A DNA stretch of 19,767 nucleotides, from positions 1 to 19,767 of the forward strand of contig JAQIFP010000027.1 in assembly GCA_030141585.1 (NCBI GenBank), read 5' to 3'. This document shows, one piece after another, positions 1 through 9,291 of this stretch; position 1 is the stretch's first letter, and every line of letters starts with the position of its first letter. Position numbers and translations under genes: made by a program. Source of the stretch: Ophryocystis elektroscirrha (lineage: Eukaryota > Apicomplexa > Conoidasida > Neogregarinorida > Ophryocystidae). A model generated the notes under the pieces. The model was given only the letters and a program-made list of their open reading frames with translations, was not told where the DNA came from and searched no databases.

Positions 1-388
1 ATAATATATAATATATAATATATAATATATAATATATAATATATAATATATAATATATAATATATAATATATAATATATAATATATAATATATAATATAT
101 AATATAGTATATATAATATGTAATGTATAATATATAATATATAACATAGAGTACACAACATAAAATATATTTCATATAATATATATTATATGATACATAA
201 TATTTAATATATACTATATAAAATCTAATATATAATATATAGTATATATTAATTAATATATAATCTATAATTTATAAAGTATAATATATAATATTTAGTT
301 AATAATATATATATATATATATTGTAATATGATTAACTAGATTTGAGTGCTGTATTTTAAGCTATAATAAAAAAAAAAGAAAAAACAG
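1..388. repeat. AT simple-repeat tract, likely inside a HIRA intron
   Basis: Positions 1 to about 104 are a nearly perfect tandem array of the 7-mer ATAATAT. It decays to about 330 into irregular TATA/ATATAAT sequence, with a short (TA)n around 307-321. No coding exon is visible here. The first recognisable HIRA exon begins at 389, just after an A-rich stretch ending in CAG (386-388), which reads as a splice acceptor. The tract is therefore most simply the 3' part of a long HIRA intron whose donor lies left of the window. A 5' flank with a missing start exon cannot be excluded. Confidence 0.7.
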
Positions 389-1382
389 GTTTAATAAAAA
401 CGATTCAATGTACTGAAGGTTTTGTGAAAGGCTTAAACAGTTATCACACCCAATTTATATCGCTACAAAGTAATGATCGAAGAGCGCTTGTTTATAAACT
501 TTCTGATGACAAGAATTATAAAAATTTGACATTTGAATTAATTTTGGAAGAAATTGAGCTTTTAACCCACTCTCCAATGGAAACAGCTTACAGCCGAAAA
601 CCAAGGTATTCACATAAAATTTCCTCTTTTTACTAATTTGAATTTGTGGTTTTTATACATAAACAATTATTGGTTTCAGTTTCGACCCATTGGGCGTTCT
701 TGCTGCGTTTCCCTATGGAGAAAGAGGACAGCAATGTTTTGGGTTTACTTATAATATTACAAATATCAAAACAGCTTCCAGATTTCGTGGGCATTTACTC
801 CGAGTCAACTGCATAGTAAAGCATATAAAAAAAAAAAGAAAAATACTTAGGCATTTTCAACTATGGTATGGGAAGAATCAAATAGTTCAAAACGTTATAC
901 ATTATATGCTCAAGGTACAAAAAAAAAAAAAAAACGTTATGTTACAGCTTCACTTGATGGAACTCTTTCAATATGGAAAATACACTATCCTCAAAATTTA
1001 CAGGAAGGAAATTATACATCTAGCTGCATTTTAGTATTAAAACCACGATTTTTAGACGAACAAGCTTCAGTTACAGATCTTACTTGGTATTATTAATAAA
1101 TAAATCTTTACTCTCATTAGGTCAGCAAGTGGCTTGATTTTAACAATAAGCTCAGACGATGGAGCTCTTACATTTGTTTATTTTTCTAGTAATGGTAAAA
1201 AAAAAAAAAAGTTTTAATAAAGATATTTAGATATTCAAGATAAACCGTGCCAAAGTTATCTAGATAATCGAATTCAATACACATTCAAAAAACAGGTGGA
1301 AACCGTTCACAAACTCGAGGAGTTAAGAGAAGAAAAAACAACAGTTGAAAAAAGACGTGTAGCTCCTATTATAATCACATAG
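389..1382 (+). CDS. HIRA: HIRA/Hir1-like histone chaperone, 3' part (5' truncated by window)
   Basis: HIRA is the WD40 subunit of the replication-independent H3-H4 deposition complex and works with ASF1 in the nucleus. Exons are 389-605, 680-815, 851-914, 948-1086, 1121-1194 and 1231-1382, giving 259 residues plus TAG. Introns are 74, 35, 33, 34 and 36 nt. Joined across introns, the exons read in HIRA order: EGFVKG, SFDPLGVLAAF, FRGHLLRVNCI, ASLDGTLSIWK, then FLDEQASVTDLTW followed by SASGLILTISSDDGAL. This is the second half of the N-terminal propeller. The tail EKRRVAPIII resembles the short B-domain that binds ASF1. The frame then stops, so the C-terminal HIRA domain of animal and fungal proteins is absent. 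The first WD repeats and the start codon lie outside the window. Family assignment is from motif order, not a database search. Confidence 0.85.
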
Positions 1383-1484
1383 ATTTTTTTTTTTTTTTTT
1401 TTTTAAATGTTCAAACTTTTTTTCCTTCTAACTATCACAATTAGAATAAAAAAAAGGTTTGTTTTTATATATCAAGCTGTCTGG

Positions 1485-1513
1485 CTTGCAAAAATATATA
1501 TGATTTTTGCAAG
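1485..1513. repeat. Perfect 10-bp inverted repeat (hairpin) between convergent genes
   Basis: CTTGCAAAAA (1485-1494) and TTTTTGCAAG (1504-1513) are exact reverse complements separated by a 9-nt AT loop. The element lies in the 249-bp gap between the stop of HIRA (+) and the stop of RBMX2 (-). It is symmetric, so it could act on either strand. No function is known; transcript-end processing is a guess. Confidence 0.45.
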
Positions 1514-1631
1514 AATTGAAACTTGAAATTATATTAACATATATATAAAACATATCAGGTTTGAATTTCTGGAAAAACCCTTACAGTCATTATCCTATAA
1601 AAATACTTCTACAAACGCCAATTTATTTACT

Positions 1632-2113
1632 TTATTTCAAAGTGCGCTCCAAGCTGGGTGACTTTTCTTTTTTTATTTTTTCTTTCTTTACTTTTTCTAA
1701 TTTAATTTTTTCACTTTTTATTTTTTCTTTTTTTGTTGTGTCTAACTTTTTCTTCTTTTTCTTTTCTTTGCGTAATGTTTCATTGAATTGTTCAGCCCAC
1801 TGAAAAAAACATTAATGAGTAACAAACAAACCTTTTCGTCTTCATCAAGTATTCTAGTTCGAGGTGGAGGTTCCGGTCTAGTAGCTACTTCTCGCTGAGG
1901 AGATGTATTGAGGGGTTCTCTTAAAGCTTGCACTGATTTTAAAACACCATGAATATTTCTTCCTTTCCCCTCAGGCCCAGATGGTTCATAAGGATTATTT
2001 TGATCGACTTTCGCTCGGTAATTTTTGCAGTGATCAACTCTCAATCGTCTAATTAAATTAATTATACTTGTGAGCTGCAGTCATATATACACATATATCA
2101 AACAAAGATACAG

Positions 2114-2144
<31 letters not shown>

Positions 2145-2750
2145 CTATTATACAAATGCCACACTTTCATATATATATACATTTATAATAATATTATACA
2201 TGTGCTAGATTTATATATATATTGTATAAATATTATATTATCGACATTTGATGTAACTCTTAAACAAAATATAACAAATTATACTATGAACAACATTACT
2301 ACTTTCCCAGCAACTCATATCCATTAAAATTATCTACGGCCAAAATAGTGCTTTTCTGATTTTCGTATCCTATAAAACCGTAGCCTTTAGATGCTCCTGT
2401 TTGCTTATCTCGAACTAAATGCACATCAACTATCTTAAGATGGTAAGAAAATTAATTAATACACTTACTTCGCCGTACTGAGAAAATAATATAACTACAT
2501 CTCCTTCTGTTATTTTATACGGCAAGCCTCCAACAAATATGTAATGACTGTCTTTGTACTACCGAAATATGATAAATAAAAAAAAAAATATAAAAACCAC
2601 CACAGTACTATTTATTTATTAAATTTTAGAAATTTAATAAATAATTACCTCATCATGCCAAGAACCTTTTCCTATAATCCCTTTTTCAAGATCTTGCTTG
2701 CTTAATAAAGCTACAGCATTGATATTATAGCTAGGGCCAGTTACAGTCAT
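1632..2750 (-). CDS. RBMX2: RBMX2/IST3 (Snu17) RES-complex splicing factor
   Basis: This RRM protein belongs to the RES complex (retention and splicing, with Bud13 and Pml1) of the activated spliceosome. Exons on the minus strand are 2750-2649, 2558-2469, 2433-2303, 2048-1832 and 1799-1632; introns are 90, 35, 254 and 32 nt; the product is 235 aa. It begins [16 protein letters not shown]. The family signature GKGSWHDE followed by [20 protein letters not shown] spans the first junction. RNP2 is YIFVGG (about 40-45) and RNP1 is KGYGFIGY (about 80-87). [19 protein letters not shown] closes the domain exactly as in RBMX2/IST3. The C-terminal 50 residues are a Lys/Glu-rich tail. The 254-nt third intron carries (TA)n. 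The gene is divergent from the membrane-protein gene, with 40 bp between start codons. Identification is firm. Confidence 0.93.
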
Positions 2751-2790
2751 AATTCCGGATAATAAGGCAAGAAATGTAAAAAAAAAAAAA
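2751..2790. promoter_or_regulatory. 40-bp divergent intergenic gap (RBMX2 / membrane protein)
   Basis: Only 40 bp separate the start codons of RBMX2 (-) and the polytopic protein (+). The gap ends in an A run directly before the plus-strand ATG. If both starts are right, any core promoter must overlap the 5' coding exons or be shared. No specific motif was recognised. Confidence 0.35.
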
Positions 2791-4835
2791 ATGTCTACTG
2801 AAATTATTGCTGGTAATTATTCATGAAACTTTAATTTTTGTATAAGAGCACCGACGTTCAACGTTATCTAGTGTTTCATCTTTTCAAAATCCTCAAAGGT
2901 AGCATTCATAAAGCGAAATATCTTTAGAACATTGCCAAAATATCAAAATCCCAATTCTTTAAGTAAGTTTTTTATTTTTTTATTAAAATAAAGGTTGCGA
3001 AAAATCTATTCCCGGAAATCCTGTGAAATATTATTATTATTAAACATATGGTTCAGGATAATTCATGTTCATTTAAGGTTTCCAGTGGGGATACTTTTTT
3101 TTATTACAATAGCCCCAAACAAATAAAAAAAAATATTATTTCAGCTGCTCTTTATGAAATTTTTATACATTTCGCTTGGTTTTACGGTTAGCAAAATAAA
3201 ATTATATCTTTTTGTTAGATTTAGGGTTCTTAATATATATATATGTGAAATATAGAAATCCATGTACACCTTACGAAGACGCAGCTCAGCTGTTAAGTAA
3301 AAAAAAAAAAAAAAAAAAAGTTACAGCGATAATTTTTCTAACATGTTTATACATCCTTAATTTAACAGCCTATTTGACTAGAAGGATGTTCATCACTCAT
3401 AAAATACCAAAAAGTGGTAAAATTAGTAGATTTTACTGTAGTAATTTGTATTTGCACATTTAGTTCTTGTTTAGTGAACTAATATAGTTACAAATATAAT
3501 AAATGCATGTATTACTATATATGCAAGTTACATGCTCAACATAATATAAAGTTAGATTATTTAATTATAATAGTATTAATAATAGCTATAGTAATAATAA
3601 TAATAATTTATATGTTTAGATGTGAGTATCTTTCTTCCATTCCGCGTTTTTAAGCAAGTTTTAACAACTAACGCTGATGTAAAAAAAAAAAAAAAAAAAG
3701 AAATAGGTTATAAATGATTTTTTACAACTTTCGTGGTCTTACGTTATTATTATGAGATGCATTTTGGATATACCTCAAATAACTATAACTGTATTTTATA
3801 TATACAACTTTGGATCTTGCATTTATGTAATAAGTATCATCAATTAAAATTTCTTTTTTTTTAGAATATATCGTATTTCGTATATGTATTTGTTTCTGTG
3901 ATGTTCACAATCCATCAAGCTTATAAAATGTACCAGCAAATTCCCGGCTCTTTCAATTTCAGAGACATTGTAGTAAACAATATTCTACTGTTACTTTTAT
4001 ATGGTAATATAAACTAATTTATTGTTTTAACCATTGCTGAATATTTATATAACTATTATTTATTTTAATGTTATTATAAACTACATATATATATACATAT
4101 ATATATATATATATTTATATCTTAATTACATATATTGCTTATATTGTATTGAGCTATTTAATCGAGTTAGTAATAATGCACAAAATTATTATATTAATAA
4201 TTTATATGTATACATGACATAACAGTTATGTACTTATTTATATTAATAGTATAGTGAATATTTATACAGTATTTAAAGTTTTTTTTTTAGTAATTATATA
4301 TCAATTAATAAAATTTATATACGCACTGATGGTACTCGTATAAACAGCAGTGCAATATAAAGTCATATTTCGCAATAACTGGATAGTGTAATACTTTTTA
4401 TAATAATAGTATAATATATGGATATATTTTATACTTTTTTTTTCATTATCATTACTATATAATTTTCTTGATAGATGCAAGTTGTATTATTTTGAAAATA
4501 GGTGTCATTTAATCTATTATATATATACTATAGTTGCTTAGTAAAATAATAATAGTGAAGTGTTTTGTTTACACTCTAAATAATAATATGTTTAGATGCA
4601 CAAACTTTTCTTTTTTTTTAGAGTTTACACTTTTTTTCGTCGGAACCTTAATATACTTAAGAATTTCAAATAATTGTTTCAAAACAAGTAAAAAAAAAAA
4701 AAAAAAAACCTTACTGCAGTAATGTCTTCATTAGCGTTATTTCAGTTTTGGGTAATAGTATTGCTTTTTTGGTTGCTATTATTGGTAAATAAAAGCAAAA
4801 GTCACGATGATTATTATTTGGAAAGTACCGTATAA
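2791..4835 (+). CDS. Unrecognised polytopic membrane protein, 12 exons
   Basis: I do not recognise this family. Exons are 2791-2812, 2847-2898, 2928-2962, 2994-3022, 3057-3186, 3225-3296 (or from 3219), 3327-3416, 3620-3678, 3707-3826, 3865-4003, 4622-4687 and 4720-4835. All phases agree and give 309 aa (311 with the alternative acceptor). Nine introns are 28-38 nt; the others are 203 and 618 nt. The product starts MSTEIIAEHRRSTLSS, with about 75 polar residues that read as cytosolic. About six hydrophobic segments follow, including IISAALYEIFIHFAW, TIIFLTCLYILNLTAYL, NISYFVYVFVSVMFTI and FQFWVIVLLFWLLLL, and it ends in a short polar tail. Segment three contains RCILDIPQITITVFYIY; an acidic-x-P-Q motif inside a membrane helix recalls several poorly described multi-pass families, but this is only a hint. 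Membrane location is well supported and function is unknown. The 618-nt intron could hide a small exon. Confidence 0.7.
4004..4621 (+). other. 618-nt intron of the polytopic membrane-protein gene
   Basis: The donor GTAATA at 4004 and the acceptor TTTTTTAG ending at 4621 join exons in matching phase (a G plus AG gives Glu). The interval is AT-rich, with (TA)n at about 4084-4113 and T runs. Short open stretches exist, but none stands out as an exon. It is one of the long introns that contrast with the 30-nt class. Confidence 0.55.
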
Positions 4836-4993
4836 ATAGCTTAAACTTTATAGCGCAAAATTGATTTTTTATAAACCATGAAAATATTTTTTATTTTAAC
4901 TTTAATAATTAATAACAAACTTATAAGTAAGAAAAAAAAAAAAAATTATATTTCCTATTAATATTAATAATACTAACACACCTTTCTAAAAAT

Positions 4994-5020
4994 CTGGTTA
5001 CAGGATTTTGTAAATACCAG
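4994..5020 (+). repeat. Small inverted repeat upstream of RNR1
   Basis: CTGGT (4994-4998) pairs with ACCAG (5016-5020), and an inner TACA/TGTA pair extends the possible stem. It lies 45 nt before the RNR1 start, within the 230-bp intergenic region and plausibly in the 5' UTR. It is short, so it could be chance. Confidence 0.25.
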
Positions 5021-5065
5021 AGTTAATAAATATAATCAAAACTATTTACTATATAAATTATATCT

Positions 5066-7760
5066 ATGCATGTAATTAACCGTAGGGGTGAGTTGGAGAA
5101 TGTCGAGTTTGACCGTATTTTGAAGCGGATTCAATCTCTATGCTATAATTTGAATCCATTAGTAGATGCCGCAAGTATAGCGCAAGCAGTTATCAACGGG
5201 ATGTTTGCTGGAATTACTACTACAGAATTAGATGAACTTGCTGCGCAAACATGTGCCTACATGGCCGCTATACATCCCGATTTTTCAAAGTTAGCCGCTC
5301 GAATTGCGATCTCCAATCTTCATAAAAATACGTCTTCAAAATTCGACGAAGTTATAGAAGCTCTCTATTTTTATAAAGATCATTTAGGCCGAGATGCTTC
5401 TCTTATTTCTGATGAAGTTTATGAGTTTGTGATGCAAAATAAAGACCGATTAAATGCGGCTATTGATTATAATAGAGATTTTGAGTATGATTATTTTGCT
5501 TTTAAGACATTGGAGAGGTAATCATTTATTATCTATTAATATACATATTATATATATATATATATGTATAGTATATATTTTAAAAAAAAAAAAAAAAAAA
5601 AAGTTCTAGTATAGAGTAGATTGAAAGATATTATTATAATAAAATATTTATTATAGATCATATTTGCATCGAGTGAATCGGAAAATTGTGGAAAGACCTC
5701 AGCATATGCTTATGCGTGTTGCTTGTGGAATAAATCTTGAGTGTATAGAACGCGTTGTGGAAACATATGAACTGATGTCCCAAAAATTTTTTATCCATGC
5801 AACACCAACATTATTTAACTCTGGCACAAGAAAACCTCAAATGTCTTCTTGTTTTTTACTAACAATGAAAGAAGACTCAATAATGGGAATTTATGACACT
5901 TTAAAGGATTGCGCACTTATTAGTAAAACTGCTGGCGGAATAGGTTTAGCGGTTCATGATATTCGGTGTAGTGGCTCCTATATTAAGGGGACAAACGGGT
6001 TTTCAAACGGGATTGTCCCAATGCTTCGAGTGTTTAATATGACCGCTCGATATGTTGATCAAGGAGGAGGTAAAAGAAAAGGATCTATTGCAGTATATTT
6101 GGAACCATGGCATGCAGATATTTATGAATTTCTTGACTTAAGGAAGAACCATGGTGCAGAAGAATTAAGAGCCAGAGACTTATTTTGTGCACTATGGATT
6201 CCAGATTTATTTATGCAGAGAGTTGAAGCCAATTCAACGTGGTCTCTATTTGATCCCAATTATGCTCTTGGGTTGTCTGATGTGCATTCCGAAAAATTTA
6301 ATGAATTATATGAGAAATACGAAAAAGAAGGTATTGCAAAAAAAGTAGTAAAGGCACAGCATCTATGGTTTGCAATATTACAAAGTCAAATTGAGACTGG
6401 AACCCCTTACATGCTGTACAAAGATAGCTGTAATAGAAAATCGAATCAATCGAATTTAGGAACAATTAAATGTAGTAATTTATGCACAGAAATTGTTCAA
6501 TATACTTCACCAAATGAAATTGCTGTATGTAATCTGGCATCCATTTCTTTACCAAAATATGTAAAAAATAAAATTACCAAAGAGCGTATTTCGAGCGACG
6601 CTATAAAAAAAACAAATACAATAAATAATGAAAAAAATAAAAAATTAGATTTAAATAATATTGAAAAAGCTGTTGAAGAATTATATGCATACGTAGATGA
6701 TCTAGAATTTGATTTTGAAGAATTACATAAAGTAACTAAAGTTATATGTTATAATTTAAATAAAATAATCGATCGAAATTATTATCCCGTCGAAGAAGCT
6801 CGAAGATCTAATATGACCCACAGACCTATAGGAATAGGAATACAAGGGTTAGCCGATGTATTCATGAAATTCCGTATACCGTTTGATTCTGAAGAAGCTC
6901 GAATATTGAACCAGGAAATATTTGAGACTATATACCATGCGGCAGTCGAGCAATCTGTCGAGTTAGCCGAGATCCATGGTCCTTATTCTAGCTATAAAAA
7001 TAGCCCTATCTCTTTTGGAAAATTACAATTTGATTTATGGAATGATGAAAGATTAACTAAACAGAATCCATTACCTCCTATTAAATTATCAGGAAGATAT
7101 GATTGGGACATTTTACGAGCGAAGATTCAAAAGTACGGAATCAGAAATAGTTTATTAATTGCACCTATGCCAACAGCTTCAACATCACAGATTTTGGGTA
7201 ACATAGAATCATTCGAGCCATGTACTTCAAATATATATTCACGTCGAGTGTTATCGGGAGAATTTTTTGTTGTAAATCAATACCTATTATCAGATTTAAT
7301 AGCATTAAATTTATGGAATGAACAAATAAAAAATAAATTTATAGGAAATAATGGCTCGATACAAACAATATCCGAAATTCCAGGAAGATTAAAAAATATT
7401 TATAAAACTGTATGGGAAATAAAACAAAAACATATTTTGGACATGGCTGCAGATAGAGCTCCATTTATAGACCAATCACAGTCTCTGAATATATATATAT
7501 CAAATCCCAATTACTCGAAATTAACTTCCATGCATTTTTACGGGTGGAAATTGGGACTAAAAACGGGACAATATTATTTGAGGACAACAGCAGCTACTGA
7601 TCCAATAAAGTTCACTGTAGATCAAACATTATTAAAAAATGAAGAAAAAAAAGAGCCAGCAGATAATATGCTTCTTTTAACGAGCGTTAAAAGCACCCCT
7701 AATCCAGTATGTAAATTAAGAAGAAATTCAAATGAACCATGTTTGTCATGCAGTGGTTAA
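5066..7760 (+). CDS. RRM1: Ribonucleoside-diphosphate reductase large subunit (class Ia R1)
   Basis: R1 reduces NDPs to dNDPs in the cytosol with the radical-bearing R2 subunit, which is not in this window. Exons 5066-5517 and 5657-7760 give 851 aa, normal for eukaryotic R1; the single 139-nt intron carries (TA)n and an A run. The N-terminal ATP-cone begins [19 protein letters not shown]. Active-site residues are all present: Cys216 (SSCF), Asn425/Cys427/Glu429 in SNLCTEI, Cys442 in VCNLAS, the PMPTASTSQ loop, the Tyr790-Tyr791 radical-transfer pair and the C-terminal CLSC thiol pair (846/849). The human numbers are higher by two through the catalytic region, so conservation is very tight. 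The exception is an insertion of about 43 residues, rich in Lys/Asn/Ile, after [12 protein letters not shown] (about 454-504). Dependence on one intron is unusual beside the intron-dense neighbours. Identification is certain. Confidence 0.98.
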
Positions 7761-7918
7761 ACTTTTTTTTTTATTTAGCCGGGAATTTTATTTGATCGTT
7801 TCTTTTTTTTTTTTGTTTTACGTAGAGGAAAAAAAAAGTGACTTATATATGCCTTATAGTCAATAATTTTTTTTTTGTTGATGTTCTACTTTTTTTTGTA
7901 AGCTTTTTTAGTTATTTT
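7761..7918. other. T-rich 3' gap between convergent RNR1 and PSMG4
   Basis: This 158-bp gap between the two stop codons holds several T runs of 8 or more (for example 7764-7772, 7802-7814 and 7867-7876) and one A run. No ORF or RNA gene was recognised. It presumably holds both 3' UTRs and poly(A) signals. The T runs on the plus strand could serve termination, but no defined signal can be named. Confidence 0.5.
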
Positions 7919-8301
7919 TTATAATAATTTTTTATCGAGAAGATCTCTCATTAACTTGTTTAATTCAATTTGTACATAATACAAATAAGAGTTATTAAGA
8001 TCTAGTAAATTGTAACTTACGAAAACAGGTCTTTTTAATAATAAGCCTGTTATAAAAATGCAATATTTTATTATTTACTTAGACCTTTGGCTATTTGAAA
8101 TGATTGGGAATCCAAGTTTCCCATTAAGCATGTAGCTGTTGTCTCATTTTTAGGGTTAGGGATTGCATATTGTAATTGCTCGAAAACGGGAGTACAACTA
8201 ATATAAACTAATACTTGACTTCTTTTTCCCAATGTATATACATGTATATTAATAGTTTCATTAAGTATCTTTGCTATATGTTTATGAAATTCTATTACCA
8301 T
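7919..8301 (-). CDS. PSMG4: PSMG4/PAC4-like proteasome assembly chaperone
   Basis: PAC4 pairs with PAC3 to guide assembly of the 20S proteasome alpha ring. Exons 8301-8079 and 8046-7919, with a 32-nt intron, give 116 aa; family members are about 120-125 aa. The product begins MVIEFHKHIAKILNETINI. The central segment TTATCLMGNLDSQSFQIAKGLS matches the PAC4 pattern of a small beta strand, LMG/LLG, a Ser/Thr loop and an amphipathic helix. The second exon continues KRPVFVSYNLLDLNNSYLYY, matching the conserved VFVSYNL strand. That match spans the intron, which supports the splice. Sequence similarity in this family is low, so a structure-based check would be welcome. Start codon: first ATG of the open frame, agreeing with the family N-terminus. 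It lies 57 bp from the end of the next minus-strand gene. Confidence 0.8.
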
Positions 8302-8358
8302 CTTCTACCAGGTAATTTACTGTGCACATAAAAAAACAAAGTAGAAAAAAAATTATTA

Positions 8359-9049
8359 TTATAGCTTTTTGCCTTTCGGCATAAGGAAACCTTTCTCAGC
8401 CTAAAAAAATTTTAGCATAATTTGAAATTTTCATTAAAATTGTGATTATTTTATAAATTAAAATACACTCGAAGTCGGTAGTTACAATAAATTTAAAACT
8501 TACAATAATTGATGAAATATTTTGCGGAGCTAATTTTGTAGGGTATTTAATTTTATATTCATCGACAAAAGGCTGCTTAACTGGTAATCTTTTTTGGCGT
8601 CTAATTTCTAAAGGCTTATCACTGAAAGGGCTTCCATGATCAGGAAAAGAGTTGTACTGCTTTTTTCCAGATGTTGGAATAAAAGGCTCCATGTCTTCTT
8701 TAAACACAATATTCATTATATTTTTGCTAATTTGTTGATTTTCTTTTAAAGCGGGTTTTCGTACTTTAGGTGAACTACCAGCGGCATTTTCTCCATATAA
8801 AATATCGGACATAACTCCGGGAGTTTGAGGAAATAATTTACGGGAAGGTTTTGGTGTATATTCAAGTTTCTCTGGAGACGGTTTTCGGATAACTCTAGGA
8901 GAATTTTCATATCGAGCTATATATGGTTTCGGAAACTCCTCTGTTTTTCTACCAAATACTACATTAGGAGCGTTTACAGGAATATAACGCAAATCTACTG
9001 GCGGTTTTGATAAGATGCCAGCTTCTCGACATATTGCAATTTTTCCCAT
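8359..9049 (-). CDS. Hypothetical proline/lysine-rich basic protein
   Basis: No family is recognised. Exons 9049-8504 and 8400-8359 are joined over a 103-nt intron in phase 0 (GTAAGT donor, TTTTTTTAG acceptor), giving 195 aa. Without splicing, the frame runs into the hydrophobic, AT-rich intron translation. With splicing it ends cleanly as AEKGFLMPKGKKL. The protein starts MGKIAICREAGILSKPPV and is strongly polar, with many Pro, Lys, Arg and Ser-Pro pairs such as ENSPRVIRKPSPEKLEY. There is no membrane helix or signal peptide. The pattern suggests a disordered scaffold or cytoskeletal/chromatin-binding protein with possible proline-directed kinase sites, which is inference. Its base and codon composition is less AT-biased than the flanks, supporting a real gene. 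Confidence 0.72.
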
Positions 9050-9291
9050 TGAAAAAAAAAATTAAAACTGACTGATTAGTGGTCCCACCCCTGTGATGTT
9101 TCTTAGTATATAACCCCTTATTGTGGTAAAAAAATATAACACTTGTTTAAAAAAGTCAAATTATACTTTTATGTTAACGATACTCATTATTCATATAGCC
9201 TTTTTATGATGCATCATATAAAAAGTTAATTAAGCTAATCAAAATATTTAATCATCAATAAAAAAAAAAAAAAAAAAAAAAAAGAAATATT
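9050..9291. promoter_or_regulatory. Intergenic region upstream of the Pro/Lys-rich gene
   Basis: The 242-bp gap between the ATG of the minus-strand hypothetical gene and the stop of TRM5 must hold the promoter of the former and the 3' end of the latter. The only GC-richer patch is around 9079-9094 (GTGGTCCCACCCCTG), next to TATATAACCCC near 9108. A 24-nt A run lies at 9260-9283. No known motif can be assigned. Confidence 0.3.

Noticed and set aside
690..1096. Two overlapping plus-strand ORFs (114 and 77 aa) as separate proteins
   Set aside because: They are unspliced readings of HIRA exons in two frames; splicing at 606-679, 816-850 and 915-947 merges them into one WD40 protein.
4034..4222. 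62-aa ORF of Tyr/Ile repeats in the 618-nt intron
   Set aside because: It comes from (TA)n translation, has no conservation signal, and is bypassed by an in-phase splice.
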